Assembly (NCBI GenBank): GCA_003561825.1
Contig: PWVO01000026.1
Coordinates: 1 to 11,303 of the forward strand
Length of the DNA: 11,303 bases
Direction: 5' to 3'
Source of the DNA: Candidatus Woesearchaeota archaeon
GTDB lineage: Archaea > Nanobdellota > Nanobdellia > Woesearchaeales > CG1-02-33-12
This document shows positions 1 to 6,446 of the stretch, piece after piece. The translations under genes and the position numbers were made by a program. Below the pieces are notes generated by a model. It worked only from the letters and a program-made list of their open reading frames with translations, was not told the DNA's origin and made no database searches. How positions within the stretch are numbered: position 1 is the stretch's first letter; the number at the start of each line of letters is the position of its first letter.

Positions 1-439
1 GAGACTTCTTTTTCTGCTCTTTCTTTTTCTTTGTTTTTTTCCTCTCCTGCTTTCTTTGCTCAATCTTGTCAAGAGAGTCTTTTATGAACTTTTCAGAGTC
101 TTTAATATTGATTACTTTTATCCCTAATGAAGAGGCAAGCTTCAGCAACTCTATCTTTTTCTTCAGCCCGATTGAGCCGGAAATGATTATTGCATGGGTG
201 CTTTTATCTATTTTTTCAAGGGCTGCAGACGATTCCACCATCACAGGCATAAGTCCAGAGCTGTCAAGAAATCTCTTGCTTTTGGGGCTTCCATAGCCTA
301 CTGAAGGCATTTTCCTGTAGCCTTTCTTGCAGAGCCTCATCTTTGAATGAAGCCCTTTTGGCTTTCTCCATTTAGCGCCAAGCTTTTTTTTCTTGTGCGA
401 ATCCTGCCTTAAAAAATCCGGCTTTTTTCTCGGGTTCAT
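1..439 (-). CDS. rpl32e: 50S ribosomal protein L32e (eL32), 3' end outside window
   Basis: eL32 is a large-subunit protein found in archaea and eukaryotes but not bacteria. From the ATG at 439 an open frame of 146 codons runs off the left edge without a stop. It begins MNPRKKPDFLRQDSHKKKKL and contains the family blocks KWRKPKGLHSKMR (about residues 24-36) and MPSVGYGSPKSKR (about 44-56), followed by a Rossmann-like half (AIIISGS, then LGIKVINI). The start lies 5 bases after the L6 stop and has GTGAT as a plausible ribosome binding site 5 bases upstream. From about residue 126 the sequence is almost only K, E, Q and R, a tail beyond the usual fold that continues outside the window. The identification is secure; the full length is unknown. 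Confidence 0.95.
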   Translation of the reverse strand, partial: MNPRKKPDFLRQDSHKKKKLGAKWRKPKGLHSKMRLCKKGYRKMPSVGYGSPKSKRFLDSSGLMPVMVESSAALEKIDKSTHAIIISGSIGLKKKIELLKLASSLGIKVINIKDSEKFIKDSLDKIEQRKQERKKTKKKKEQKKKS

Positions 440-444
440 GATTA

Positions 445-990
445 TCACTTAATTTCCTTGCCTGCTTTTGAGACAATATATATTCCGTCCTGGAAAATTC
501 TCCTGTCCCTTCCTTTTACAATTGTGAGCTTTTCTATCTCTGCAGCAGCCTGGGCTGCAATCTCTTTGTCTATGCTCTCCACATAAACATCCTTGCCGTC
601 AACCTTAACATTAGCTCCCTGCCTTATTTTCAGGGTTCTTGGCACTTTCTCACCAAGAAAATTCTTTATAGTAAAGACATCCCCGGACACTGAAACATTC
701 ATAGGGAAATGGCCTGCGCAAACCTTCAGCTTGTATACAAACGGCTCCTGCACTCCCTTTACCATGTTTCTCATGTGCGCTGCAAATGTGTTTATCATTT
801 TTTTCTGCACTTTTGAGGCATTTTCAGACAAGACTATGATTTTTTTGCCATCAGCAGATATGCTTATCCCTTCGCCGACAAATTTCTTTTTCAGCTCACC
901 TTTTGGGCCCTTCACACTAAAAAAAAATCCATCCATAGCTGCCTGGATCCCCTCCGGAAGTTCAATTTCCTCTATTATTTTTGCTTTCAT
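445..990 (-). CDS. rpl6: 50S ribosomal protein L6 (uL6)
   Basis: uL6 binds 23S rRNA near the sarcin-ricin loop and the factor-binding site. The 181-residue protein has the usual archaeal length and two-domain layout, with the conserved central stretch NMVKGV-x-EPFVYKLKVCAGHFP and FLGEKVPR. I chose the ATG at 990 (MKAKIIEEIELPEG). The frame is open 11 codons further, but that extension lies inside the S8 gene and does not fit the family. The S8 stop and this start form TAA-A-ATG. No ribosome binding site is visible upstream, so translation is probably coupled to S8. The gene stops with TGA, 5 bases before L32e. Confidence 0.96.
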   Translation of the reverse strand: MKAKIIEEIELPEGIQAAMDGFFFSVKGPKGELKKKFVGEGISISADGKKIIVLSENASKVQKKMINTFAAHMRNMVKGVQEPFVYKLKVCAGHFPMNVSVSGDVFTIKNFLGEKVPRTLKIRQGANVKVDGKDVYVESIDKEIAAQAAAEIEKLTIVKGRDRRIFQDGIYIVSKAGKEIK

Positions 991-991
991 T

Positions 992-1381
992 TTAGTAGCA
1001 GTATGCAATAAGCCTTCCTCCAATGCCTGCTTTTTTTGCCTGCTCGTTTGTCATCATGCCTTTTGATGTTGAAACAATCAAAATGCCGAATCCCTGGGCA
1101 GGCAGGAACCTTTTTTCAAATTTCTCATAGCCGTCGCTTTTTACTGAAAACCTCGGCTTTATAACCCCGCACTTGTTTATGTTATTTATCAGCTCCACAG
1201 AGATCATTTTTCCCTTGTTGTCTTCCGTCTCCTTAAACTCGCCGATGTACATGTGATCCTTCATTATCCTTAAAACCTCTTTTATGGTTTTTGAAGAGGG
1301 CTTTACAACACACTCCTTGTTTTTTGCATTGTTCTTGCTCAGTATTTTTGACAAAACATTTGACAATGGGTCATTAAGCAT
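992..1381 (-). CDS. rps8: 30S ribosomal protein S8 (uS8)
   Basis: uS8 is a primary 16S rRNA-binding protein that organises the central domain of the small subunit. The protein is 129 residues, matching archaeal S8. It begins MLNDPLSNVLSKI and ends with the family signature GILIVSTSKGMMT-x-EQA followed by GIGGRLIAYCY. The ATG at 1381 is preferred over an in-frame upstream start at 1447, because the extra 22 residues overlap S14 and have no counterpart in the family. An AGGTGG ribosome binding site lies 4 bases before the ATG. The gap to the S14 stop is 8 bases, one of the longer ones in this operon. Confidence 0.96.
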   Translation of the reverse strand: MLNDPLSNVLSKILSKNNAKNKECVVKPSSKTIKEVLRIMKDHMYIGEFKETEDNKGKMISVELINNINKCGVIKPRFSVKSDGYEKFEKRFLPAQGFGILIVSTSKGMMTNEQAKKAGIGGRLIAYCY

Positions 1382-1389
1382 TTTTCCAC

Positions 1390-1620
1390 CTATATGTATT
1401 TCTTGAATCCAAGGCTTGTTGCTGTCTCCCTGAAGCACTGCCTGCACAGGTTAAGGCCGTACTTTTCGATGTGGGCGCCTGCCCTGCCGCACCTCTCGCA
1501 CCTCTTCCTGCTGATTCCGCAGGATCTTTCTTTTGGAGAGCTGTGCTTAAGGAATTTTTTAAGCTTGACAGGCTTTGCATTAAGCTGCCTGAATACTTTT
1601 TTGTGATTTGTGACTGTCAT
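1390..1620 (-). CDS. rps14: 30S ribosomal protein S14 (uS14), zinc-binding, N-terminally extended
   Basis: uS14 sits in the head of the small subunit. The 76-residue protein carries the zinc-binding CxxC pairs C41/C44 and C59/C62, and ends YGLNLCRQCFRETATSLGF, the typical archaeal C-terminus. Usual archaeal and eukaryotic S14 proteins are about 50-56 residues. Here about 20-25 extra basic residues precede the zinc domain, with a further cysteine at C34. There is no internal methionine. The ATG at 1620 directly abuts the L5 stop (TAA then ATG, no gap), and GGGAG sits 5 bases before it, so the extension looks genuine. I believe similar long forms occur in DPANN archaea, but this is from memory and unchecked. 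Confidence 0.94.
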   Translation of the reverse strand: MTVTNHKKVFRQLNAKPVKLKKFLKHSSPKERSCGISRKRCERCGRAGAHIEKYGLNLCRQCFRETATSLGFKKYI

Positions 1621-2133
1621 TTATTCTCCCTCTAGCTTTATATTGTATTTTTCTTTCATGAAGCTTATTGCCTCCTGTTTTGATATGCGGTGCTTCATTG
1701 GAACTTTTTTCTTTCCTATTTTCCTTCTTTTTATCCTAAATCCGTTTCTTTCAAGTGTCACGCAGACCTCAAGGCCTATGATCCCTATCTTTGGGTCATA
1801 TTTAGCGTCGGGAATGTCTATGTATTCAGGGATTCCGAAAGACACATTCCCGTTGTCGTCAAACTGGTTTTCCTTGAGCACATTATCCCTTGCCTGCACT
1901 AACCTCAAGAGTGTTTTTTCTGCAAGGTCTTTTCTTAGTGTTACTTTGCAGCCTATCACAAGCCCTGGCCTGAGTCCCCACCCCGGGATCCTTTTTGATG
2001 TTACTGTCTGGACCGGGTTCATCCCGGTTATGCTCTTAAGCAGGGCAATTCCCTTGTCAAGCTTGGACTGGTCTTTCCCGGACCCTATGTTCAGGGTCAC
2101 TTTGCTTACTTTGATTTGCTGTGATGGGTTCAT
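1621..2133 (-). CDS. rpl5: 50S ribosomal protein L5 (uL5)
   Basis: uL5 binds 5S rRNA and helps form the central protuberance. The 170-residue protein shows the N-terminal VSKVTLNIGSG block, a TSKRIPGWGLRPG block (about residues 45-57), then IGCKVTLR, and the C-terminal archaeal region ending in KKKVPMKHRIS. Length and block order match archaeal L5. The ATG at 2133 is preceded by a 14-base gap from S4e, the longest gap in the operon, with AAGGT as a modest ribosome binding site. Its stop abuts the S14 start codon. Confidence 0.96.
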   Translation of the reverse strand: MNPSQQIKVSKVTLNIGSGKDQSKLDKGIALLKSITGMNPVQTVTSKRIPGWGLRPGLVIGCKVTLRKDLAEKTLLRLVQARDNVLKENQFDDNGNVSFGIPEYIDIPDAKYDPKIGIIGLEVCVTLERNGFRIKRRKIGKKKVPMKHRISKQEAISFMKEKYNIKLEGE

Positions 2134-2147
2134 TTTGAAGTACCTTG

Positions 2148-2831
2148 CTATATCAGTGTTATCTCCGGCTTGCCTTTTCCGACAGCAAACCCGTATTCTT
2201 TTAAAGTCTCAAAAGCATCGCCTTTTTCTGGCTTTATTGTTATTTTGTCTTTTGTTACTTCATTTATGGCTCCTGAATGGCCGATGTGCTTTCCGCCTGT
2301 AAGGTAAGCATAAGAGCCTTTCTCAAGCTTGATATGGCCTTTTGGCTTCTTGGCCTTGATGTCAAAAATGATGGTGTCTCCTGTGCTGTAGTCTTTTTTG
2401 TCAGCAATCATATTTGTGCCGTCATGAAAATTAAGCTGGATCCTGCCTTTGCTTAACAGGTTTTTGCCTTTTATCTTAAGAGGCTTTAATGACTGCTCAG
2501 CTCCTGTTATTTTTGCTGCAGCAAGCAGGCCTTTTTTGTTAATAAGGATCCTGAAGCTTTCTCCGGATTTGGGGAATTCTATCACATCCATCAGGCCAAC
2601 AGGAAGCCTGTAGTTAGTGACTGGCTTTGCATCAGCAAAAATCTCTCCCTCTGATATTATCATCTTTACATCCCTTGTTGTCTTTGCTATCTTAAGTATG
2701 TCGCGCAGCACAATGTTGATGGGCATGCTGCTCTTTATTGTATGCTTCCCGGGAGATGGCTTTGTGGCAAACTTGATGCCTTTTCTCCTGATGTTCCATG
2801 TTCTTGGAGCCAATAATCTTTTTATGTGCAT
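2148..2831 (-). CDS. rps4e: 30S ribosomal protein S4e (eS4)
   Basis: eS4 is an archaeal/eukaryotic small-subunit protein. The 227-residue sequence begins MHIKRLLAPRTWNIRRKG. An S4-like RNA-binding region follows at about residues 38-105, including the GEIFADAKPVTNYRLPVGLMD stretch. Next come the central eS4 domain and a KOW-like segment near residues 172-195 (AYLTGGKHIGHSGAI). The start at 2831 lies 2 bases after the L24 stop (TAA-AA-ATG), with GAGG about 7 bases upstream acting as ribosome binding site. Its position between L24 and L5 is the archaeal arrangement; bacterial spc operons have no gene here. Confidence 0.96.
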   Translation of the reverse strand: MHIKRLLAPRTWNIRRKGIKFATKPSPGKHTIKSSMPINIVLRDILKIAKTTRDVKMIISEGEIFADAKPVTNYRLPVGLMDVIEFPKSGESFRILINKKGLLAAAKITGAEQSLKPLKIKGKNLLSKGRIQLNFHDGTNMIADKKDYSTGDTIIFDIKAKKPKGHIKLEKGSYAYLTGGKHIGHSGAINEVTKDKITIKPEKGDAFETLKEYGFAVGKGKPEITLI

Positions 2832-2833
2832 TT

Positions 2834-3235
2834 TTAATCCTCTTTAGGCTTTCCGGGCTTTCTCTGCATTGCCTCTGCCCTTTTTTTATCGTCAAGCTTA
2901 AGCTCTGTTATGATCAGGTTTGAGGGGCTTATCGGATATGGTGCTTTGGTCCCGTCTTTCTTTATTGTCTCTACTCCTGCTACATATGCTTTTGAGCTCT
3001 TCAGGTCTATTTTCTCTACTTTCCCTGAAGACTTTCTGAACTGGCCTCTTAAAACAGTGACCTTGTCGCCTTTTCTGAGCCTCATGCTTCTCCTTCCGTG
3101 CTTTTTTATCAGCTCTTTTGAGAGATGGACATTCATAAAACTGCTTCTTACATTAAGAGGAGCATTGTGCCTGTACTTGCGCTGCTTTCTCGGCTGCTTG
3201 CTACTTATCCAGTTTTTTGAAAAGTCTTTGTCCAT
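2834..3235 (-). CDS. rpl24: 50S ribosomal protein L24 (uL24)
   Basis: uL24 is an early-assembling large-subunit protein near the exit tunnel. From the ATG at 3235 it is 133 residues. It has a basic N-terminal part (QPRKQRKYRHNAPLNVR) typical of archaeal and eukaryotic uL24, then a KOW motif at about 53-80 (LRKGDKVTVLRGQFRKSSGK). A GTG at 3244, overlapping the L14 stop, would add three residues. I prefer the ATG because a GTGA element lies 5 bases upstream of it, while the GTG has no ribosome binding site. The C-terminal about 20 residues are charged (DDKKRAEAMQRK...). Confidence 0.94.
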   Translation of the reverse strand: MDKDFSKNWISSKQPRKQRKYRHNAPLNVRSSFMNVHLSKELIKKHGRRSMRLRKGDKVTVLRGQFRKSSGKVEKIDLKSSKAYVAGVETIKKDGTKAPYPISPSNLIITELKLDDKKRAEAMQRKPGKPKED

Positions 3236-3240
3236 TATAA

Positions 3241-3642
3241 TCACACTATGATTCTTGCTACCTTAGCTATTCCGGGCCATCTTTCGCATGCCTCTTTTGC
3301 AATTGGGCCCTTGAATATAGTCCCTTTGGGGTTGCCTTTCTCGTCCTTCATGACTACTGCTGCATTGTCCTCAAACTTTATTCTTGTGCCGTCAGACCTT
3401 CTGTACTCTTTTCTCTGCCTGACTATCACAGCAAGCACAACCTGCTTTGCCATGTCAGGGTTGCCTTTTTTTACAGAGGCCATTACAAGGTCGCCTACGC
3501 CTGCTGCGGGCATTCTTCCCTTTACTGTCTTGGCTCTCTTTACGCCGAAGATTCTTATTACCTTGGCGCCGGAGTTGTCACAGGTCTGGATTGTTGCCCC
3601 AAAAGGCAGTGCTCTTGTTATTTTTGCTTTGTGCGCTTTCAT
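3241..3642 (-). CDS. rpl14: 50S ribosomal protein L14 (uL14)
   Basis: uL14 binds 23S rRNA and contributes to intersubunit bridges. The 133-residue protein fits the family length. It matches the classical L14 signature at residues 71-97 (AVIVRQRKEYRRSDGTRIKF followed by EDNAAVV), and ends with ACERWPGIAKVARIIV, a typical archaeal C-terminus. The start forms TAA-A-ATG with the S17 stop and has no visible ribosome binding site, suggesting coupled translation. It stops with TGA 5 bases before the L24 ATG. Confidence 0.97.
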   Translation of the reverse strand: MKAHKAKITRALPFGATIQTCDNSGAKVIRIFGVKRAKTVKGRMPAAGVGDLVMASVKKGNPDMAKQVVLAVIVRQRKEYRRSDGTRIKFEDNAAVVMKDEKGNPKGTIFKGPIAKEACERWPGIAKVARIIV

Positions 3643-3643
3643 T

Positions 3644-3979
3644 TTAGCTTATTTTTTCAGTTATCACAAAATGCTTTGTCTTGCTTATTGGCCTGCATTC
3701 CATTATCCTGACCTTGTCTCCGACTGAGGCACTGATGCAGTCTGGATTATGTGCATGAAGCCTTGTTCTTTTTTTCTCATACCTTTCGTACTTAGGGATA
3801 TAAGCCCTCCTTTCCATCTCAACTGTAGCTGTCCTCTGAGGGCTGGTTGATATGACCTTCTGCACAAAAGACCTCCCCCTGAGGCTTATTGAGCCGTGAA
3901 AAGGGCAATGCCTGTCATTGCACTCTGCTGATTTTGCCTTCTTTCTGGGCTTTTCCTTTTTTCCTGTATTACTCTTCAT
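3644..3979 (-). CDS. rps17: 30S ribosomal protein S17 (uS17)
   Basis: uS17 is a primary 16S rRNA-binding protein with an OB fold. The 111-residue protein matches the S17 signature exactly at 87-99 (GDKVRIMECRPIS). It also has the archaeal N-terminal motif C-x4-CPFHGS (C20, C25). The N-terminus (MKSNTGKKEKPRKKAK) is strongly basic. The ATG at 3979 lies inside the last codons of rnp1, an 11-base overlap. A good ribosome binding site (AAGGTGA, 7 bases upstream) inside rnp1 supports this start. Its stop is followed after one base by the L14 start. Confidence 0.96.
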   Translation of the reverse strand: MKSNTGKKEKPRKKAKSAECNDRHCPFHGSISLRGRSFVQKVISTSPQRTATVEMERRAYIPKYERYEKKRTRLHAHNPDCISASVGDKVRIMECRPISKTKHFVITEKIS

Positions 3980-4253
3980 GAATTTTCACCTTGCGCTTTA
4001 TCCTGTCTTCTGGCCTCTTTGCCAGCAATTTTCCGCTGATCTTGATTTTCTCCTTGTTTTTTTCTATTTCAAATGTGCACTGGCTTTTTATCAGCCATTT
4101 TATGCCCTTGCTGCTCCTGACAGCGAGCATGTTTTTTGTCTCGTCTATTATCTCTCCCTCTGTTCCAGCAAGGGAGCTGTTTTCCGAACCCGCTACACGT
4201 AGCTTTAAGCCTATCAGCTCGCCTCTGGCAAGCCTTTGCTTGATAGTTGGCAT
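3969..4253 (-). CDS. rnp1: Ribonuclease P protein component 1 (Rnp1, Rpp29/POP4 homologue)
   Basis: Archaeal Rnp1 is a protein subunit of RNase P, which removes 5' leaders from precursor tRNAs. The 94-residue protein has the expected Sm-like beta-barrel pattern: an N-terminal helix with ELIGLKLRVAGSENSSLAGTEG, then GEIIDETKNMLAVRS and IKWLIKSQCTFEIE, and the closing LLAKRPEDRIKRK. Its place between sui1 and S17 is characteristic of archaeal ribosomal operons. AGGT lies 6 bases before the ATG. The SUI1 stop is 3 bases away, and its own 3' end overlaps the S17 start by 11 bases. Confidence 0.93.
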   Translation of the reverse strand: MPTIKQRLARGELIGLKLRVAGSENSSLAGTEGEIIDETKNMLAVRSSKGIKWLIKSQCTFEIEKNKEKIKISGKLLAKRPEDRIKRKVKIHEE

Positions 4254-4256
4254 TTA

Positions 4257-4565
4257 TTACCTTATATCAATTGTCTCTGGCGAAAAGCCCATTTTTATTA
4301 AGACGGATTTGACATTCTGCTTATGGTCTCCCTGAAGCTCAATTTTGCCTTCTTTTACTGTTCCTCCGCAGGCAAACTTGCTCTTGAGCTTTTTTGTCAG
4401 GTCCTTGAGGCCAATCTCCTTGTCATCAATTCCTTCTATGATTGTGTACTGCTTGCCAAATTTTCTCTTTATTGTATAAACTTTTATTATCTGGCTCTCT
4501 TTGGCAATTGCTTCGCAGACACAAAGGTCTTTGGGCAGACCGCACTTTGGACATATTTCGTTCAT
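4257..4565 (-). CDS. Translation initiation factor aIF1 (SUI1 family)
   Basis: aIF1/eIF1 binds the small subunit near the P site and monitors start-codon selection. The 102-residue protein starts with a putative zinc knuckle (C5, C8, C15, C17) common in archaeal members. The SUI1 domain follows from about residue 27, with KFACGGTVKEG (64-74), the IELQGD block (75-80) and the VKSVLIKMGF helix near the C-terminus. The ATG overlaps the L29 stop by four bases (ATGA). A strong ribosome binding site (GGTGGTGA) ends 9 bases upstream of the ATG, so this gene can probably be initiated independently as well as by coupling. Confidence 0.94.
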   Translation of the reverse strand: MNEICPKCGLPKDLCVCEAIAKESQIIKVYTIKRKFGKQYTIIEGIDDKEIGLKDLTKKLKSKFACGGTVKEGKIELQGDHKQNVKSVLIKMGFSPETIDIR

Positions 4566-4771
4566 TGCTTTTTTTCACCACCTTTGGATTTTAAGACGGT
4601 TAATATCCTCGCAATTGTTTTTTTTGTCATTCTCACCTGTCCTGGGCTCTTTGGGCTCGTGCCTGTTGCTATCTGGGCATTCTGCTTGATAAGGTCTTTC
4701 TTAAGCTCAAGCAGCTTTTCCTCGAGCTCTTCCTTGCCCATTCCCTGGATCTCTTTATTTTTTAGCTTCAT
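4562..4771 (-). CDS. rpl29: 50S ribosomal protein L29 (uL29)
   Basis: uL29 is a small two-helix protein at the polypeptide exit site, where targeting factors dock. The frame is open much further upstream, but that part lies out of frame within S3. The ATG at 4771 (MKLKNKEIQGMGKEELEEKL) gives 69 residues, the normal length and the normal beginning. Two long helices are separated by ATGTSPKSPGQVRMTKKTIA, the usual archaeal turn. The start lies inside S3, giving a 17-base overlap, the longest in the operon. No good ribosome binding site is seen. Confidence 0.94.
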   Translation of the reverse strand: MKLKNKEIQGMGKEELEEKLLELKKDLIKQNAQIATGTSPKSPGQVRMTKKTIARILTVLKSKGGEKKQ

Positions 4772-5543
4772 TTTTTGACTTGGCCTTCTTTGCTGTTTTT
4801 TTCTTTGCAGCCTTTTTCTTAGGGGCTGGCTTTTCCTCTGGCTTTTTTGTATCTTCTTTTTCCTGCTCCTGCTTCTTTTCCTGCTTTTCAGAGCCTTCTT
4901 TATCCTCTGGCTTTTCTTCTGCTGTTTCTTCTGATATAACCTCAGGCTCCTCGGCAAGCTCTATGTTGTCAGGAAGCTTTATGTCCGGAGGCATTATGCT
5001 GACCTTGACGCCAACAACCCCTGTCTTAAGCACAGCCTTTACTTTTGCCCTGCTGACCGAGGTTATTGCTATGTCGCCGCATTTTTTCAGATAGCCTGAA
5101 TAAACTCTCCATGACTTTGCCCTGCTTCCAGGGATTTTTCCTGAGATAACAATCTCAATGCCAAGTGCCCCTGCACTCATTACATCATCCATTGTCTTGT
5201 GCATAATCCCCTTGAATCTTGATGAGCCGAACCTTTCAAGTGACTGCGCAATATTGTCTGCCACAACCTGGGCATCAAGGTTTATGTTTTCAATCTCGCT
5301 TATCTCTATCTGGGGGTTTTCAAGTGTGAATTTGCCTTTGACTTCTCTTGTCAGGCTTGATATGTTCTGGCCTTTCCTGCCCACTATCAGGCCGGGCTTT
5401 GCAGCGAATATGATTATTTTTTCACCTAAAGGGGTTCTCTGCAGCTTTGTATGGCTGTAGCCTGACCCCTTTACATTTCCTGCTATTGTCTCCTGTATCT
5501 GAAACTCTTTCTTTTTTTCTGCTACAAATTTTCTTTCAATCAT
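4755..5543 (-). CDS. rps3: 30S ribosomal protein S3 (uS3) with charged C-terminal tail
   Basis: uS3 lines the mRNA entry channel of the small subunit. The protein is 262 residues. The N-terminal KH domain has its GxxG loop at 55-58 (GRKG, within GLIVGRKGQNI). The C-terminal S3 domain includes GALGIEIVISGKIPGSRAKSWR (125-146) and VGVKVSIMPPDIKLP (177-191). From about residue 197 the rest is low-complexity: first an acidic E-rich part, then K/E/Q, then A/K-rich (PKKKAAKKKTAKK). The ATG overlaps the L22 stop (ATGA). The core identification is certain; the tail of about 65 residues is probably disordered. Confidence 0.97.
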   Translation of the reverse strand: MIERKFVAEKKKEFQIQETIAGNVKGSGYSHTKLQRTPLGEKIIIFAAKPGLIVGRKGQNISSLTREVKGKFTLENPQIEISEIENINLDAQVVADNIAQSLERFGSSRFKGIMHKTMDDVMSAGALGIEIVISGKIPGSRAKSWRVYSGYLKKCGDIAITSVSRAKVKAVLKTGVVGVKVSIMPPDIKLPDNIELAEEPEVISEETAEEKPEDKEGSEKQEKKQEQEKEDTKKPEEKPAPKKKAAKKKTAKKAKSKNEAKK

Positions 5544-6445
5544 TTTTGCTTGCTCTCTTCTGGCCCTTGGCCTTTAGGTGATTTTTTTGGCTTAGAATCT
5601 TCAGCAGGCTTTTTATCTGCTTCTTTTTTTTCCTGGATTTCTGGCTCTTTTTTCTTAGCCTGTGATGAGGGCTCATGCTTTTTTTCTGCTTTTTCTTTTT
5701 CAGCAGGCTTTGCCTCTGGCTTTTTTGTTTCTTTGCTTTTCTGATCTTGGGACTGAGCTAAAGGCTTGTGCTTTTTTTCTTCTTTTTCAGCAGGCTTTGC
5801 CTCTGGCTTTTTTGTTTCTTTGTTTTTTTGATCTTGGGACTGAGCTGAAGGCTCTTGCTTTTTTTCTTCTTTTTCAGCAGGCTTTGCCTCTGGCTTTTTT
5901 GTTTCTTTGCTTTTCTGATCTTGGGACTGAGCTAAGGGCTTTTGCTTTTTTTCTGCAGCTTTTTCCTGCTTTTTATGTTTTTGCTTTTGTCCTGAGGCAT
6001 CTTTCTTTTCAGGATTTTCCTCAAGCACAATCTCTATATGCGCTCTCTTCATAGCAACCCTTGACTGCCTGCCGTAACGCCATGTTTTTGGCCCGCGGTT
6101 TGCGCATATGTGGGCTATAAACAAAGCTGATGAATCCAGATTCTTTTGGTGCGCGTTTGACTCTGCAGACTCAAGCACGGAAAGTATCTGCCTGCAAGCC
6201 TTTACTGGAAATTTTCCAGGGCCTATGCCTGGCTTGTGGCCTGCGCCTTCTGTAAACCTGCGAAATGGCAAAGGTGTTTTTTTTAATGATGCTTCTTTCA
6301 GCATTCTTTTTGCCTGCTCAAGCTCTCTTCCTCTTAGCGAATTGCATATCTCAACTGCCTGCTTTGCTGAAACAGGAAGAGACATGCCTGCAGCTCTCGC
6401 TGCGTTTTCCCCTATCTTCTTTGAGTAGCTTGTGTTTTTTTTCAT
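5540..6445 (-). CDS. rpl22: 50S ribosomal protein L22 (uL22) with long repeat-containing tail
   Basis: uL22 lines the nascent-peptide exit tunnel. The protein is 301 residues, about twice the usual archaeal length. Residues 1 to about 142 are a standard L22 core: the KQAVEICNSLRGRELEQAKR region, TPLPFRRF, GHKPGIGPGKFPVKA (70-83), and the end ANRGPKTWRYGRQSRVAMKR followed by AHIEIVLEE. Residues from about 143 to 301 are almost only K, E, P, Q, A and S. They include three consecutive near-identical 29-residue repeats (166-194, 195-223, 224-252) and a decayed fourth copy (about 255-283). The start forms TAA-A-ATG with the S19 stop and shows no ribosome binding site. The frame is intact throughout and ends in ATGA overlap with S3, so the tail is probably translated. 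Confidence 0.96.
   Translation of the reverse strand: MKKNTSYSKKIGENAARAAGMSLPVSAKQAVEICNSLRGRELEQAKRMLKEASLKKTPLPFRRFTEGAGHKPGIGPGKFPVKACRQILSVLESAESNAHQKNLDSSALFIAHICANRGPKTWRYGRQSRVAMKRAHIEIVLEENPEKKDASGQKQKHKKQEKAAEKKQKPLAQSQDQKSKETKKPEAKPAEKEEKKQEPSAQSQDQKNKETKKPEAKPAEKEEKKHKPLAQSQDQKSKETKKPEAKPAEKEKAEKKHEPSSQAKKKEPEIQEKKEADKKPAEDSKPKKSPKGQGPEESKQK
5690..5950 (-). repeat. Three 87-bp tandem repeats inside L22
   Basis: Copies occupy about 5864-5950, 5777-5863 and 5690-5776. The shared string CTTGGGACTGAGCT starts at 5746, 5833 and 5920 on the plus strand, exactly 87 bases apart, and CAGCAGGCTTTGCCTCTGGC recurs at the same interval. The period is 29 codons, so the frame is preserved. Copies 1 and 2 differ at three residues and copies 1 and 3 at about two. 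A degenerate fourth copy follows at about 5597-5683. Such high nucleotide identity suggests recent expansion by slippage or unequal recombination. Confidence 0.93.
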
Positions 6446-6446
6446 T

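Noticed and set aside
593..1066. Plus-strand open frame of 157 codons opposite L6 and S8
   Set aside because: It is antisense to two certain ribosomal genes, its residues (F, S, P, L runs) mirror lysine- and glutamate-rich sense codons, and it matches no recognisable family.
1382..1447. Extended N-terminus for S8
   Set aside because: The extra 22 residues overlap S14 and have no counterpart in archaeal S8, whereas the ATG at 1381 has an AGGTGG element in front.
1610..2302. Plus-strand open frame of 230 codons opposite L5 and S4e
   Set aside because: It lies fully opposite conserved ribosomal genes, has a hydrophobic low-information composition and no promoter or ribosome binding site of its own.
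4772..4957. Extended N-terminus for L29 (62 extra codons)
   Set aside because: The stretch is an out-of-frame reading of the S3 lysine-rich tail. The ATG at 4771 gives the standard L29 beginning and length.
5690..5950. Regularly spaced repeats resembling a CRISPR array
   Set aside because: The units are directly adjacent without unique spacers, have a period of 29 codons and remain in the L22 frame.
5662..6054. Plus-strand frame encoding repeated leucine/phenylalanine-rich segments that could look like membrane helices
   Set aside because: The repetition is the antisense image of the 87-base repeats in L22. The hydrophobic residues come from complementing lysine and glutamate codons.
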